DNA from: Cymodocea nodosa
Lineage: Eukaryota > Streptophyta > Magnoliopsida > Alismatales > Cymodoceaceae
Length of the DNA stretch: 64,000 bases
Direction of reading: 5' to 3'
Assembly: GCA_036874045.1 (NCBI GenBank)
Contig: CM072345.1
Location: 10,898,501-10,962,500, forward strand
Shown: one piece after another, positions 1 to 11,699 of the stretch
Layout: every line of letters begins with the position of its first letter
Numbering within the stretch: position 1 is the first letter of the stretch
Notes under the pieces: generated by a model
What the model was told of the DNA's origin: nothing
The model's database searches: none
The model's input: the letters and a program-made list of their open reading frames with translations, nothing else
Made by a program: the position numbers and the translations under genes

Positions 1-1276
1 TCAATTCTCTATTCATTCCTTTCATTTACATGTCATTAATTCCAATGGCAATCAGTCTTTCAATGACGTTCAATTGGCTCAATCTTTTAATCAATCAATA
101 TCTTTTACTGGTTACCCTTATGTCCAGCTGTCATGTTGGCACCCATGACTTCGGGTGTTCTCACTTCCCATTATAAATTTTAAACATTTTAAGGCCTGAG
201 GTTCGTGCATTGGACACTATTGATCATCCCTATGGTTTTCATGTACACAATCAATTGGGTGACCATGGCTTCATTGTTGGACTTACCTGTTATCTTACTA
301 ATGCTGATTCCGTCCAGTAAGTACTCCATCTGTAAGTAGAAAGTGCCCCGCACCATGGCCTTCCTGAATCCCATATTCCTCTTATGTAAAAGGACACTAA
401 CAATCAATCAATATCGGTAACATGAGTCACCCCATGATAAGGCCAAATCAATCAACTAGCCATGCATTATTCCATGTACGGTATAACTGTCTTGTGGTTA
501 CAACACAATAGTGCCGATACAGTTTTATTGGTTGTATTAAGTGTAGAGAGTTCTCCTCGTTAACATCTCTACTAGGCTATTTCAATTTACCAAGGAACAG
601 AACACTATATTCCATTTGTTTATTTATGTATTTTAGAGGTCCAATTGCCTTCCAAAAAGTTTGAACATGCATTGTAGATTGCACTTCAATCCTAGATTAA
701 TAATCTATCATTTTTGTGGTTATTCCAATATCTATCTTAGGGTAGAGTATGCAATTAGTGACAGGGGTTCAAGTTCTGTTCATTTTTTATCACAGTTGGT
801 TGTTACAGTAAAGTGATTCAATCTAATTTATTTGAGCATAAATTTTAAGATGATTAATATCACAATAAACTTAATTATTTTATTCCATAACTATGGTTTT
901 GTTCTTCATGCCAGAACATAGATGAACATGGTAGTTGCATGCAATAGCCTCCATTTTGATCAGTACTAAATGTGGTGGTTGTATGTTAATAACTACCTTA
1001 TTTGGTTAAGTTTTAATTTTAAAAAAGCCCACTGTAACTGTTGCAACAAATTAGTTTCCTATTTTCACATTTTGTTGTTATGTGGTTTTTGTTATTGTGT
1101 TGTTGGAATGGATGCACAAGATTTGGCCTCACCTAAGATACCCTAGTGTATTGTTGAAATGCTGACATCAACTCAAAATTAATTGGTTATAAGTAGAGGG
1201 GTCTTTTTTATATTAATCTGTATTTTACATTGTATTTAGTTCACGTGAGACTATTTCATTACTCTTTTTCTTTTAG
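1..1276. other. AT-rich sequence upstream of the PFC1 exons
   Basis: This stretch lies directly before the first recognised exon of the PFC1-like gene. I looked for the preceding exon, which in the family encodes a segment ending in a FFPQPK-like motif just before VDAAVV, and did not find it. The DNA ends in a pyrimidine-rich tract and an AG acceptor at 1275-1276, so at least its right part is intron. The rest holds no exon or repeat I can support. Confidence 0.5.
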
Positions 1277-2015
1277 GTTGATGCGGCGGTTGTTGCATTT
1301 AAGCTGAAGAAACCTGCGGATTATCCACCCGTCACATCCACGACAAGCTTCTTTTCAATGGTGGTTGTCTATTTGTTACAAATTCTTTATTATGCATATT
1401 ATTACTCAAGATGTGCTGCTTTGCGAGTTTTTCTTATTTCTTAGAATATCATTGATCTTTAAAGGAAATATAGGCAATAATCAATAAGAAGAGCATCTAA
1501 TAAAGACAAGTATAATGCCTAAGAAACTGATCAGTGGTTACCGTGTGTTGCATGGGTTGCTTTCCTTTGGATAACTTAATTGCTTGATCTTCAAAATTCT
1601 AATTCTTCAGTAAGATACTAATCCTTAACGTAAACTTACTCCATTGAGTATTGCTATTTCAAGTACTTATATAATGTTTTATTAATTCTATACATATCTG
1701 GCTTAGCTTTTCTTTGGTGGAGGATATTTTGGTCACTTGTTATATTTTTATGTAAGGTCAATTCTGCCTTCAATGGTAAGCGTAAAATGCTAAGGAAGAC
1801 ATTAATGCATTTGTGTACATCATCTGAGACTGAAGATGCTCTCAGGAATATAGGACTTCCAATAACGGTAAGTTACTGCTGCATCTCTTCTTATGCTTTT
1901 GTCGGTAAAACAGTTTGTCTGATATTTGTATACTTATGTAAACTCGCAGTCAAGGCCGGAGGATCTCACTTTGGATGATTTTGTGAAGCTCCATAATTTG
2001 ATTATGAGAACATAA
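1277..2015 (+). CDS. PFC1: Plastid rRNA adenine dimethyltransferase (PFC1/KsgA type), 3' exons only
   Basis: Three exons, 1277-1360, 1757-1867 and 1950-2015, encode the last 86 residues and the stop. They join in frame with GT-AG introns (donors at 1361 and 1868, acceptors at 1756 and 1949). The peptide has the family C-terminus: VDAAVVAFKLKKP, then VNSAFNGKRKMLRKTL, then a SRPEDLTLDDFVKLHNLI end. This is the RNA-binding helical C-terminal domain of KsgA/Dim1 enzymes. The S-adenosylmethionine-binding methyltransferase fold and its catalytic NLPF-type motif are not in the window and should lie to the left. Family members dimethylate two adjacent adenines near the 3' end of small-subunit rRNA; the PFC1 branch works in chloroplasts and matters for plastid ribosome function in the cold. 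The plastid assignment rests on similarity to PFC1, because the transit peptide cannot be seen. Confidence 0.9.
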
Positions 2016-4288
2016 GAAATAGGTTTGGATCTCATTCGTACTCACAGGTTAGACTTATTGGGTTGCTCTTTGGGTGACGACCAGGCAGAAGTTCAGAAAC
2101 GGTAACAAAAGGGATCTGGCTGTATTATTGGCTATGTCCCAGAGTTATGTGTGAGATCACTGTGATAGTGGCATAAGGATGTTTCCCCCTCTTTATGTCT
2201 ACATTGTCATTCTATAAGTACCCGACAACTAAAATATGATGGAAGATCGCCCATTTGCAGGTTAAATTCTTTGTGGTGAACGACAGCCACTTACTCGGTT
2301 CATTTATACTCAGCGTAGTTTCTTCTGTCATTTATGATTTTTGTTACGGCGATCAGGGTGCTTTCTTTGTACCGGAGTGATTGTATTATATTTCGTTGGA
2401 TCAAGCTGTCGTCTCTGAATCGACTATGGAATGTGGTATCGGGTTTTAGTCTTTGATTGTTTAAAAGATCTGTTTATCTTCCTTTACGTGCTGTTCCTGT
2501 TGATTTCACTAAAGCTGCATTGCTGGAATCAATCAGCTTGCAACTTTCTTTGACATCGGTGATTTGAGGTACAGTTTTCATCCACGATCTACCTGGGAGT
2601 TGTGTGGTATTTGGAGAGAAACCGCTTCCATTCAGAGTTAACTGTGGCAAATAGTTGGATGTTTTTCACCAAGTGCACCGTTGGAGATTGTTCTTGCCCA
2701 ATTCGGAAGGGGATTGCAGCCAGTTTTGGGAGTGGGTTTTTATCATTTAGCTTCAAAACTTACTAGTGGATGTGCATGACAATGTAAAAAAAATTATAAT
2801 AATCAAAAAAATTAAAGACATTTTAGCAAATCCTTGATAATTAAGCACTGTGGGTGAGTACATACCGTCGGATTGCAACATGACATGGATGGATAGGATT
2901 GAAGAAGAGGAAATCCAAACCCCTTATGAAAACCCATCCGCCATAAGGCAAAAGTGGGATGAGTACGTGGGCGATTTAACCGCACTTTTTCCGTCAATCG
3001 GAACGAATGATCAATGCGCGTGATTGAGAAGGGACCATACTTGCCAGGCGGTCACCTAGATAGGGAGCAGAAAAGAAGGACGAAAAGAAAAAAAATCAGT
3101 GTTCCCGTTGTTCTGTCTCCTTTCAATGTCACGGTGGCTTTCTTCTGCTTCTTCCTTTCGTTGTCACCGCACTTTCGGCAACCACACCATGGGCCAAACC
3201 CATCCAAAGTCTATACAGATCGAAGAAGAGATCCTTGTGCAACGATCAAAAAGTGGGTGTAGAGCTTGCCGCATCAATCACTCAACACGTCCACCTGGGT
3301 CATTGCTAGTAATGTTGCAATCGTCGTTGCTTTCACCACAGCCTTTCGGCTGGGTGCCATCGTCTCATCTTAATTTATTGTCTTCTTCCTTGCACCATGC
3401 CAATGTCACCATAAATATCATTGCTACAGTCTCCTTCAACTTGCCACCAGTATTATCGGCCATCCAAATTGAAGTCCTGTTCGATCTACTGCTTACGATG
3501 CTTGGGAGTTTTTTCTGAAGCGATTTGCTCCAAGTTCAAAAATTCATGTCTGGGCCATATATATGAGGTAAGTTGATTCTGTCAGTCTCCACTCAAACCA
3601 TGGAAGACTTTCTCATGCGCACCAAATCTCTTTCTAAATCTTTGGCCTCCATTGGTGCTCTCAAATCTTAGATAAGCCTCTCCTCCTGGTTCGGTGGCCA
3701 GAAATCTATGCTCTGCAAAGACCGCCATTCATTTCTCAAGGCCGTCACCCTATATAGCCTCAGAGAGATATTCCGCAAGAGGTTGCGGTCGTATCCATCA
3801 TTCCAGATGCAGTTCATGTTATGGTTTCAACAACAGGTAATTGGCGACACCAAGGTCTCTCCCAGCATCTGCTTTGCCAAGGTTTCAAAATGTTAATGCA
3901 GGGCCGGCAAATGGAAGTAGTATCCAACAAGTTGCGTGAGCCTCTGATGCGCGGTCCTCAACACACAAAAATCGCATATCACGGGAGAATGACAAGCTCC
4001 CAGAGTACAAAGCCTAGTTCTTGGAAAGTCAATATCATACGAATGGAGATGCCTGGATCTCAATAATATACGAGCTAAAATTCTTAAAATGTAGCACACG
4101 GATCACATCATTGCAATGTAAAAAAAAAATCTCGCCTACATGTCTAATCTTGCCAAATATTTTCTTGGATTTCGCCAAATCACAGAAGGCATACACATTG
4201 ACGAGTGCCATTTAAAGAAACGAAGCCCCGCTTTCTTTCACTGAGAAGGACAAGAGAAGGGAAGTGCCCTTGGTCTTCCGCCTTCTGG
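2016..4288. other. 3' flank of PFC1 and spacer, with possible Copia gag debris
   Basis: From 2016 the DNA is the 3' untranslated region of PFC1 followed by spacer. Between about 3400 and 3960 the + strand shows short broken matches to Copia gag. The best is a MEDFLMRTKSLSKSL peptide at 3601-3645, like the gag segment around SMxDYLxKxKSLSDxL. Stops and frame changes break everything around it, so this is at most a fossil. The ORFs at 3014-3518 have no recognisable domain. Confidence 0.35.
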
Positions 4289-6064
4289 TCATCCTTCTCG
4301 TGCATCATCAAAGTTTACACGGTGATTATGATGAATCTGATTGTTACTTTCATCGATCCCCGAGTTTTCATGACTTGACAAGTGATTTCTTGCAATTTCC
4401 ACTGACTGAATTCTCCTGGAAAAGGGAGATGCCGCCGCACACTTGGGTTTGATCAAGCCATGCAATGACAACCGACAAATCGGGCAGGTCGATTGTTTCT
4501 CTAGCCATTCATCTATGCAGATGAGATGGAAGTCGTGCCCACAATAAGGCATGATTCTCAATACCTCTTTCTCTTGATAGTCCCCTAAACATATGGAGCA
4601 CCTGATAACAACCGGAATGGCAAGACTTTGAGCATCAGAAGAAATCACGCTAAACAAGCCACTGCTTGAGCTTTTGTATACATTGAATGGACTAATTAAA
4701 AAAACTTGCAATTCTTTTTTTTAGAAGTATTATAAATTGCAGTCACAACCATAAGTAGGACAATTGTTAGAATTGCTGATTTAGTAACAATAAGATTATC
4801 ACCAAAGTTTCTGCAATAACGTTACAGATAAATCATAAATGTCTGCAATTCATATGATGAAACACAAGATACCGCATGAAGCTTAAGGTCATCATATAAC
4901 ATGAATTAAACCATTCACAAGATATCTGACGGTAACTTAAGGTCTTGTTTGGTTCAGATTGTAAATGGTACCGTACCCATAACATGAATTTTGTCACCTC
5001 ATGCGATGCGCATAATCTTGACTATGCATGATCGATCCCATCCAACATCTGAATCAAACAAGCCTTAACATATAACATATGGAAACCAAAAAAGGACTTA
5101 GGAGCTTGATTCGTGAGAAACAATAGCAACCGGTAAATTAAATCTTAAATAGGCAATCCTTGAAGAGGATAACAGAGTGCATGAATGTGAAAAGTTATGA
5201 ATTTATGTAGAAATCAATGCGTGTAAGCAAGAATACTAGTAGATGAATGACATAGTAGAAATATATATATATATATATTCAAAGGAGGGAAGACTTACTG
5301 GCCATCTTCTCTAGAATGGGAAGACCCTTTCTGGTACTTCACAACAGGAAGTGAAGCAACAACAACGGGTTCCAGACCATCGACGGAATGCTCTGGCTGT
5401 CATAATAACATGTTGAATAAATAAAGAAATAAATTGCAATTAAATATATGCCAGCTAACAAAACATCCAAAATATCCTTCAAATCTTTTGCATTAAAATC
5501 GATTACTTATTAAAAAAAATCCATACTCTTGGTACACCAGAGAATTAATTATTCACAGGGGAAACCATGAACAATCCGATTTCCAAGAATTTAGCTTGCT
5601 GAAATAAACTTGGAACATGTATCTCGAATCAGAGATTATATCAAGAATTCTGTACGGGAGAAGATTTTCTCAACCACCACATCAAGTGCGAAATTCCAAT
5701 CTATTCCCAACCACAATTTATAAGAAGTAACACATCAATCTCGTCAAAGAGTAGATCAAAGTGCAAATCCTACAACAAAGCACATAAATCCCAGAAAAAC
5801 AATCGGAAAACCCATTCAAAAGGGGGGAAAAAAAAACTTAGGCACTTTTGATAGGAAAATAAAAATCCGGCAACATACCACCGCATCAGGTTCGGACTGG
5901 AGCTCGAGGTCATAGGCGGTGGGCGCGCCGGCGGCAGCGGCGGCCCGTGACTCGGCGGAGCGAATCCGGCCGCAGAGAAGACGCGCACAGATGAACACTA
6001 TGAAGGCGATGCTCATGCCGAACCCAATGACAGTTGTCACGAGATTCATGCCTAAACCAAGCAT
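4289..6064 (-). CDS. RING-H2 finger E3 ubiquitin ligase, ATL58/ATL59-like
   Basis: Three exons on the minus strand, 6064-5879, 5396-5299 and 4601-4289, give 198 residues. The reading frame is open further upstream, but the first in-frame ATG is at 6064; 6124 is GTG. Residues about 5-30 form one hydrophobic membrane segment. Residues 96-137 form a RING-H2 finger, C-x2-C-x15-C-x-H-x2-H-x2-C-x10-C-x2-C, with the proline before the third cysteine and the tryptophan of the CIDEW motif that mark ATL proteins. The GLEPVVVASLP motif just before the ring is the family's GLD-like box. ATL proteins are membrane-anchored E3 ligases that recruit an E2 through the ring. The tail after residue 140 is low complexity with His and Asn. 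Substrates cannot be inferred. Confidence 0.9.
5261..5279. repeat. (AT)n microsatellite in intron 2 of the ATL gene
   Basis: A run of alternating A and T about 20 bases upstream of the coding-strand donor side of ATL exon 2, within its second intron. Confidence 0.85.
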
Positions 6065-9000
6065 CACCCAAACCACCACCGTCAAAGCAGATAGATCTCT
6101 CTGCCTCTCTCCTTTCACTTCCACTCGCTCGCTAGTTTCTCACCCCCCCCTCCTCCTTACTCTCCCCTACCTAGACAACCAGCACGCTTCGCAGAGGCAA
6201 TCAAACCCCACCGCTACCGCTACCGCCGCCGCCGCCAGAAGCAGCAGCAGGGACGGAGAGAGATCTGAGGTCGTACACATCGAAACCCATTTGTTCTGGG
6301 TGGAGGTGGTCAGAATAACTTCCGGGGATGGCAAGGTTATGGATCACAAAATGCGTGGGAGTTTGCGTGGGAACGAGAAGGAAATTGAGGACGGATTTCA
6401 AAGAGCGGTGATTTCACTGTAATGATTATATATCTTTGTTTCGATCCAACGAAAGATTTTTTTGTTTCTGACAGAGAAGATATTAGTTAGCAACTGAACC
6501 ATTTGACGGAAGTCGAGGAGGAATCTTATCTATCCAAAGATATGGATGAAGAGGAAAGGTGAAAGAGGGCCCCCCCCCCGCTCCCAGCTTTCTTGTGCCA
6601 CCCTCTGATTTGCCATGCCGGGAGGAGGAGGACGTAAGAAGGAAACCATCTTATTTAAATTATCGTCTTTGATTAATGCACCGAAGTTGGAAGCGGAGGA
6701 GGCAGGTGATCATCAGGCAAGCAGAACCATTAAAATTTTTTTTTTTCCACTTATAAATAAATAATAGGTTAGGTAAATATTAAATCACACTTCTTCAGTG
6801 GTGTAATGATATTTTAAAAATAGAATAGATTTGCTGATGTCATCATCAATTATTACCACTGTTCATCGATATTTCTACCACTGCCCAAAGGTGAAAACCC
6901 ATATATGTACAGTAGAGAGGGACAGCAGCAGATATTTCTAACGATGGAAACATCTTCGTTTTTTTTTTTCTTAAAAAAATAACTAACCTTTAAAAGTACA
7001 TACCAATCTATATACAGACATTTATATACGTGACGCATTTTATGACGAGAGCGGAAGAGACATCTTTATTTTTGTTCTTAGAAATATGACATTTTACTGA
7101 GATGTATAAGCAGAAAATACAAATACCAGCCATCCAAAACCAAATCTTTCACCTCTTCTCGCTCTCGTTTTATTTTCCTCGCGTTCACACGTGACAGATA
7201 TACGCGTTAAGATTCGGCGACGACCGTGGAGGTCAACGAGGCCGGCGAAAGACCACGATATTTTTGAACTCTCCATTTTAGTGGATTCTACGGTTTGTCT
7301 ACCTGTCGACCGTGCTCACCGTCCATTTGCATTCTCTGTTCAAGTTTATGAAGGTTCATTATCCTCTTTGCTTAGGCTCAAAGGCTTGTTACCTCATTCA
7401 CGCGGGTTTGAAGGCTCGTAAATTCTCTTTTTGCAGATTTAAGAAATCCTTGCCACTCATGACATGACATCACCTTCTTCTTCATCTAATTGAGATTTGC
7501 TAACAACAGCGTGCCATGTGACAGCCGCGTCATCGTGTGCCTTACCACGTGGCACTCCTTCCTTATGTCATGTTACTTGATTTCATCACATCCGAATGTC
7601 TCTTTGGAAGTAGGAATCACTTTAGAAAAGGTCAAACAAATATTAAACTGTTTGTAGTGCTGCATTATTTTTTTTCACGTCAGTGGCATGTTAGTGTCTC
7701 TTGTAGTGATGGATTTTGTTCATCACTATGGCCCAATTTTCTTATGGCTGAGTATTACTAATGTCATCATTCATGTGGTAACCACGTCACCAAGCACTCA
7801 CCCACATGGCAACCTTCCATCGGTCACTCAATTTGACCTCGTTTTCGACGACCAATCAGAGTTTGCCGTATGTACATCACATCATCGTAGGCTTATTACT
7901 ACGTCAGCACCCACGTGGCACCATGTTAGTAGCAACATCAGCCATGTCGGCCAATTGTATCTTTGGATCGGATGTAATAGCTCAAATTTTTACCACCTAG
8001 ATTTGATCGGGCACTCAAGATCCTACCATTTGAATTTGATTGGACAGTCAGATTATATCATGCCAACATCTGATCCAATGGTCTAAATTGAAGAATCCAG
8101 ATCTCATCCGATGATCAGGGTTTCATCTACTTTTAACCTAGGATTGGATTACTCGGATTCGATAAGATGATCGTCAATTTGATTGCCTAGTTCTAATAGT
8201 CGGCATTCCGTCAACTTTCAATTCGAGACTAATGAGATTTAGTCTAGAACCAATGGTTGGGATCAGATCATTTGGATCACATCAGATGGCCTAGATCGCA
8301 TGATCTTTGATTTGATTGTCTTGACCCCTATGGCCACCATTTAGTCACCCGATCCAGGAAATCTCCATCGTCCATTTTGGCAACTTGCCACACCGCCATG
8401 TCTATCGACCACAAAAATAGTGGTCGAAGGCTACATGATCTTGGGCTTTTCTTCCTCGACTACAAGTGACGACTAGGCGGCACTTCACGTCCTTACGCTC
8501 GCACACGTATCCTCCGTCCTCCAATGACGAGTTAGACACCAGCAACTTGTCATTTGTTTGTAGTTTCATGTCATTCTAATTTTTTTTATAATATATTATG
8601 ATTTTCTCAAGCCGTAGGTGCATTCTACATTGTGCAGAGACAACTATTTACACTATTGTGGCTTGATCTTCCTTTCATGCTTCTGTCGACCATAAACACC
8701 TGATCCATAACTTTTTCTATGAAAGTGAGATTGCGATGTTTCATTTTGCATTTTGGGTCGCACCAATCTAATTTGTGCTTAAAGAGATTCAAACATTTCA
8801 AAATTACCCTCAACTATAGATAGATGTATCCATCAAGAGGTGTGTACATTAATTTAGAAGAATCAATTGCAACTTCTTCTTCTTTTTTCTTTCTTTATAT
8901 TTTTTCATAAAACTAGACTTCAAGATGTTTCACTTACATCTTGAATTGCATCATTTAGATGATTGAGCGTTTCTTTGATGAATTTGTAACATTTGCATAT

Positions 9001-11339
9001 GTTGGTAGACAATTTCACTGATCTGAAATGTACCTTAAGTTTCATCTAATATTTTATAAGCACTATGTGTTTTGATAATTTGGCTATATATATTTTTGAG
9101 ATTGTAGACTTGATGTGCTTCGATCTGATACCTATTTCGTGATTTTTTGTTTAATGGAAATTACGATTTGATTTTTCGAACTTTGCATATTTTTGTAAAT
9201 TGTCGAACACACCTCAATGTATATTATGATATGATTTATCATTTAAACCTACATGAGTAAAGAAATACTTACAAGATCTTTCTCCTAAGCTCTTAACTCT
9301 TTTCATCCTGTGTAGGTTCAAAGACCCACTTTCTCATCTCTTTCACTTTTATATTGCATACAACAGTCGTTAGCATTCATCATTTACATCTAAAGAGATC
9401 ATCAAAAGGCTAAGAAATTTTTTGTTTGATTAAACTACGCGACGACTCCTTTAAAATCCAACCTTCTTCTTTTCCTCTCTGCCAAATAATTATTATATAA
9501 GAAAATGAAATTATAAATACTCACAATAAAAAAATGGTTTATTCTATAGTTTTAGGTATATCTAACTTAAATTTGTAATTAAAATCTATCAATTTTCATT
9601 GTTAATAAATTTTAAACTATAATATATAAATAATTACGATATTTTTAGTTAAAAGTGTCTACAACAGCATACAATGATCTAATGGCTATATTTTCATTTG
9701 TTTAAAGAAAAATTCGTCGCTGGTAGAGAATATTTTCTCTGAGTGCTTGATGACCATGAAATATCTGACTGAACAAGAGCTTAACTGCCATGCTTGATTT
9801 GAAAAACTTCTATTCACAAACCGAGCCAAGAAAATAAATTCATGCAGACCTTTTGAGTAATCACGTACGAGTTTTCGGTTTGATCAATTTTTATTAATGA
9901 TCGATAGAACCAGCTTGAGTGCTTCGCATTTAGCAGGGATGTAGTGCAGGAATTCAAATCGAAAACCTTAATGATATGACTTACGTCTAAAGGAAAGCAT
10001 AACCCAGAATTAAATTGTATTGCTTATGACGTACGTAAGGAGGAGTGCCATCCTAACACGCAAATGTCATCATCTCTGCTACGTATGATGTTCTCATCCC
10101 ATCACATGAGGGCGTTAAATATAGTTGTCAAAGGAGACCCCACTCGTATAAATACATATGAGCCGGCCGGTACTAATTAGTTAATCCCTACATTTGATCG
10201 TCAAAACTGACATCATCGATCTCTCGATCACCGCACATGCACTACTCATCCGATAATACAAGGATTATCAAAGGAAGTCTAATACAAATACAACCTAATC
10301 AATGGAACCTCCATACCCAAGCCCAATCTTGAGCGATTGAGACGGACAGGTGGCCTCACGATGTTGCATCAAGCATTAATTTTTATGTAAAATAAAATTT
10401 CATGGTGCATTTTTCATTATATCTCGTCTCCTTGTACTTAGGCTAGCTTACCGTATTAATGTGCTTATTGCAAGTCATTGTAGGTAATTTCAGTATTCTT
10501 TGATTTACATCAAATTCACTCGATGGCTTCTCTCTTGTGAAGTCAATCAATGCTTGGTGGTGGCTTGCTGGTAGGTAGGGGGGAGGGTCTGTGGTATTTG
10601 ATCACACTTGATGATGCATGTGAGAGGAGAATTGAATGACTCCAGAAAAATCAATTCACGGTGACACCACCAAGAACATTATTCTGTTTTATATTTTTAT
10701 TTAAGTTCCAATTTCGTGAATCCATGAATCTTGTGCGGCAAGCAAAAACACCAGGATCTTCAAAAACCGAAAGCTTTTCAACACCACCAGCTTTCATGTA
10801 TTTGGAAAAACATTGAGAACCATTCGATTATTTAGATTCCATGTGAAAATGAGTTGGTGTTTGGTTTCAAAGATAGAAAAATGTTCTGCTTTTTTTTAAA
10901 AAAATAATTATTTAATATTACTGGAAACATTTTAAATAAAAGAATATCCAAGTTAACGTCAAGAGGTTACGCAACATCTTTTACAAGAACAATATAATGA
11001 TTGGTGAACAACTTTGTCAATATGAATATCTACGAAGGGCTGTCTCAAAATTAAATGTAGTCTTTTTTAATTGTAGATGTAAATTACGTAATATAATTTT
11101 ATCTGTCTTATGTAAATTTTTAAATAAATAATATAATTTTTATATGATTCATAAAATCAATAAATGTAATTATTATTTTCATTTGGTACTGATGATTATT
11201 AATTTTTTTATATCTTTATATGATACCTTCAATGTAGCCTAATGTTAGTATAATTTTGATTTTAAAGGTCATAAATTTGAATCCCACTATCTTACTTAAA
11301 ATACAAACCATTTTTTTTTAAACTTAAACAAATTAACTA
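6065..11339. other. ATL promoter side and gene-free AT-rich spacer
   Basis: 6065-6600 is the 5' leader and promoter side of the ATL gene, with C-runs at about 6146 and 6573. Beyond that I recognise no gene. The part 7180-7930 is less AT-rich and repeatedly contains ACGTG cores (7189, 7544-7550, 7909-7916). The part 7970-8340 is full of GATC- and GGATT-like words and looks like old repeat sequence. From 8600 to 11340 it is plain AT-rich DNA. Confidence 0.5.
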
Positions 11340-11340
11340 A

Positions 11341-11510
11341 CGTTATCGACCGAGCCCAACACCTGAATGGGCCCGGGGTAACGGGTCGTAATAGGATTGG
11401 GCCGTGCATGGCACGGCCCTAAAGGAGTCGCGGATTGCACTAGCCTATGTTTGACGCGGCCTGGTCCGACAATGTCCGGGCTAGGAAAAAATGGGTCGTA
11501 TCAGGCATAA
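11341..11510. mobile_element. GC-rich repeat island, probable transposon fragment
   Basis: An abrupt GC-rich block inside very AT-rich DNA. It contains GGGCCCGGGGTAACGGG, GGGCCGTGCATGGCACGGCCC (an inverted repeat around 11399-11419) and AATGTCCGGGCTAGG. It has no reading frame. Blocks rich in GGCACGGCCC are common in plant dispersed repeats, so I read it as a transposon piece; the family is not clear. Confidence 0.35.
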
Positions 11511-11699
11511 CTACTGCTTGAATCTCTTATGGAAGTTCTATACCAACATTAGCTTCTATTTTTTCCATACAGTTTGCATAGCATTTGTTCTCTTTTAATC
11601 TAGTTTTGCACTACACTCCTAAAAGGATTGGATCTTATTTTGCAACAAGTGGACCCTAAAAGTCCCTACCTACTATACATGCAAACCTCCTAGTCCATT

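Noticed and set aside
6065..6124. 20-residue extension of the ATL protein
   Set aside because: The upstream frame begins with GTG; the first in-frame ATG is at 6064 and leaves the membrane segment intact.
11271..11295. tRNA T-loop-like TTTGAATCCCACT
   Set aside because: The rest of a tRNA (anticodon arm and acceptor stem) cannot be folded around it.
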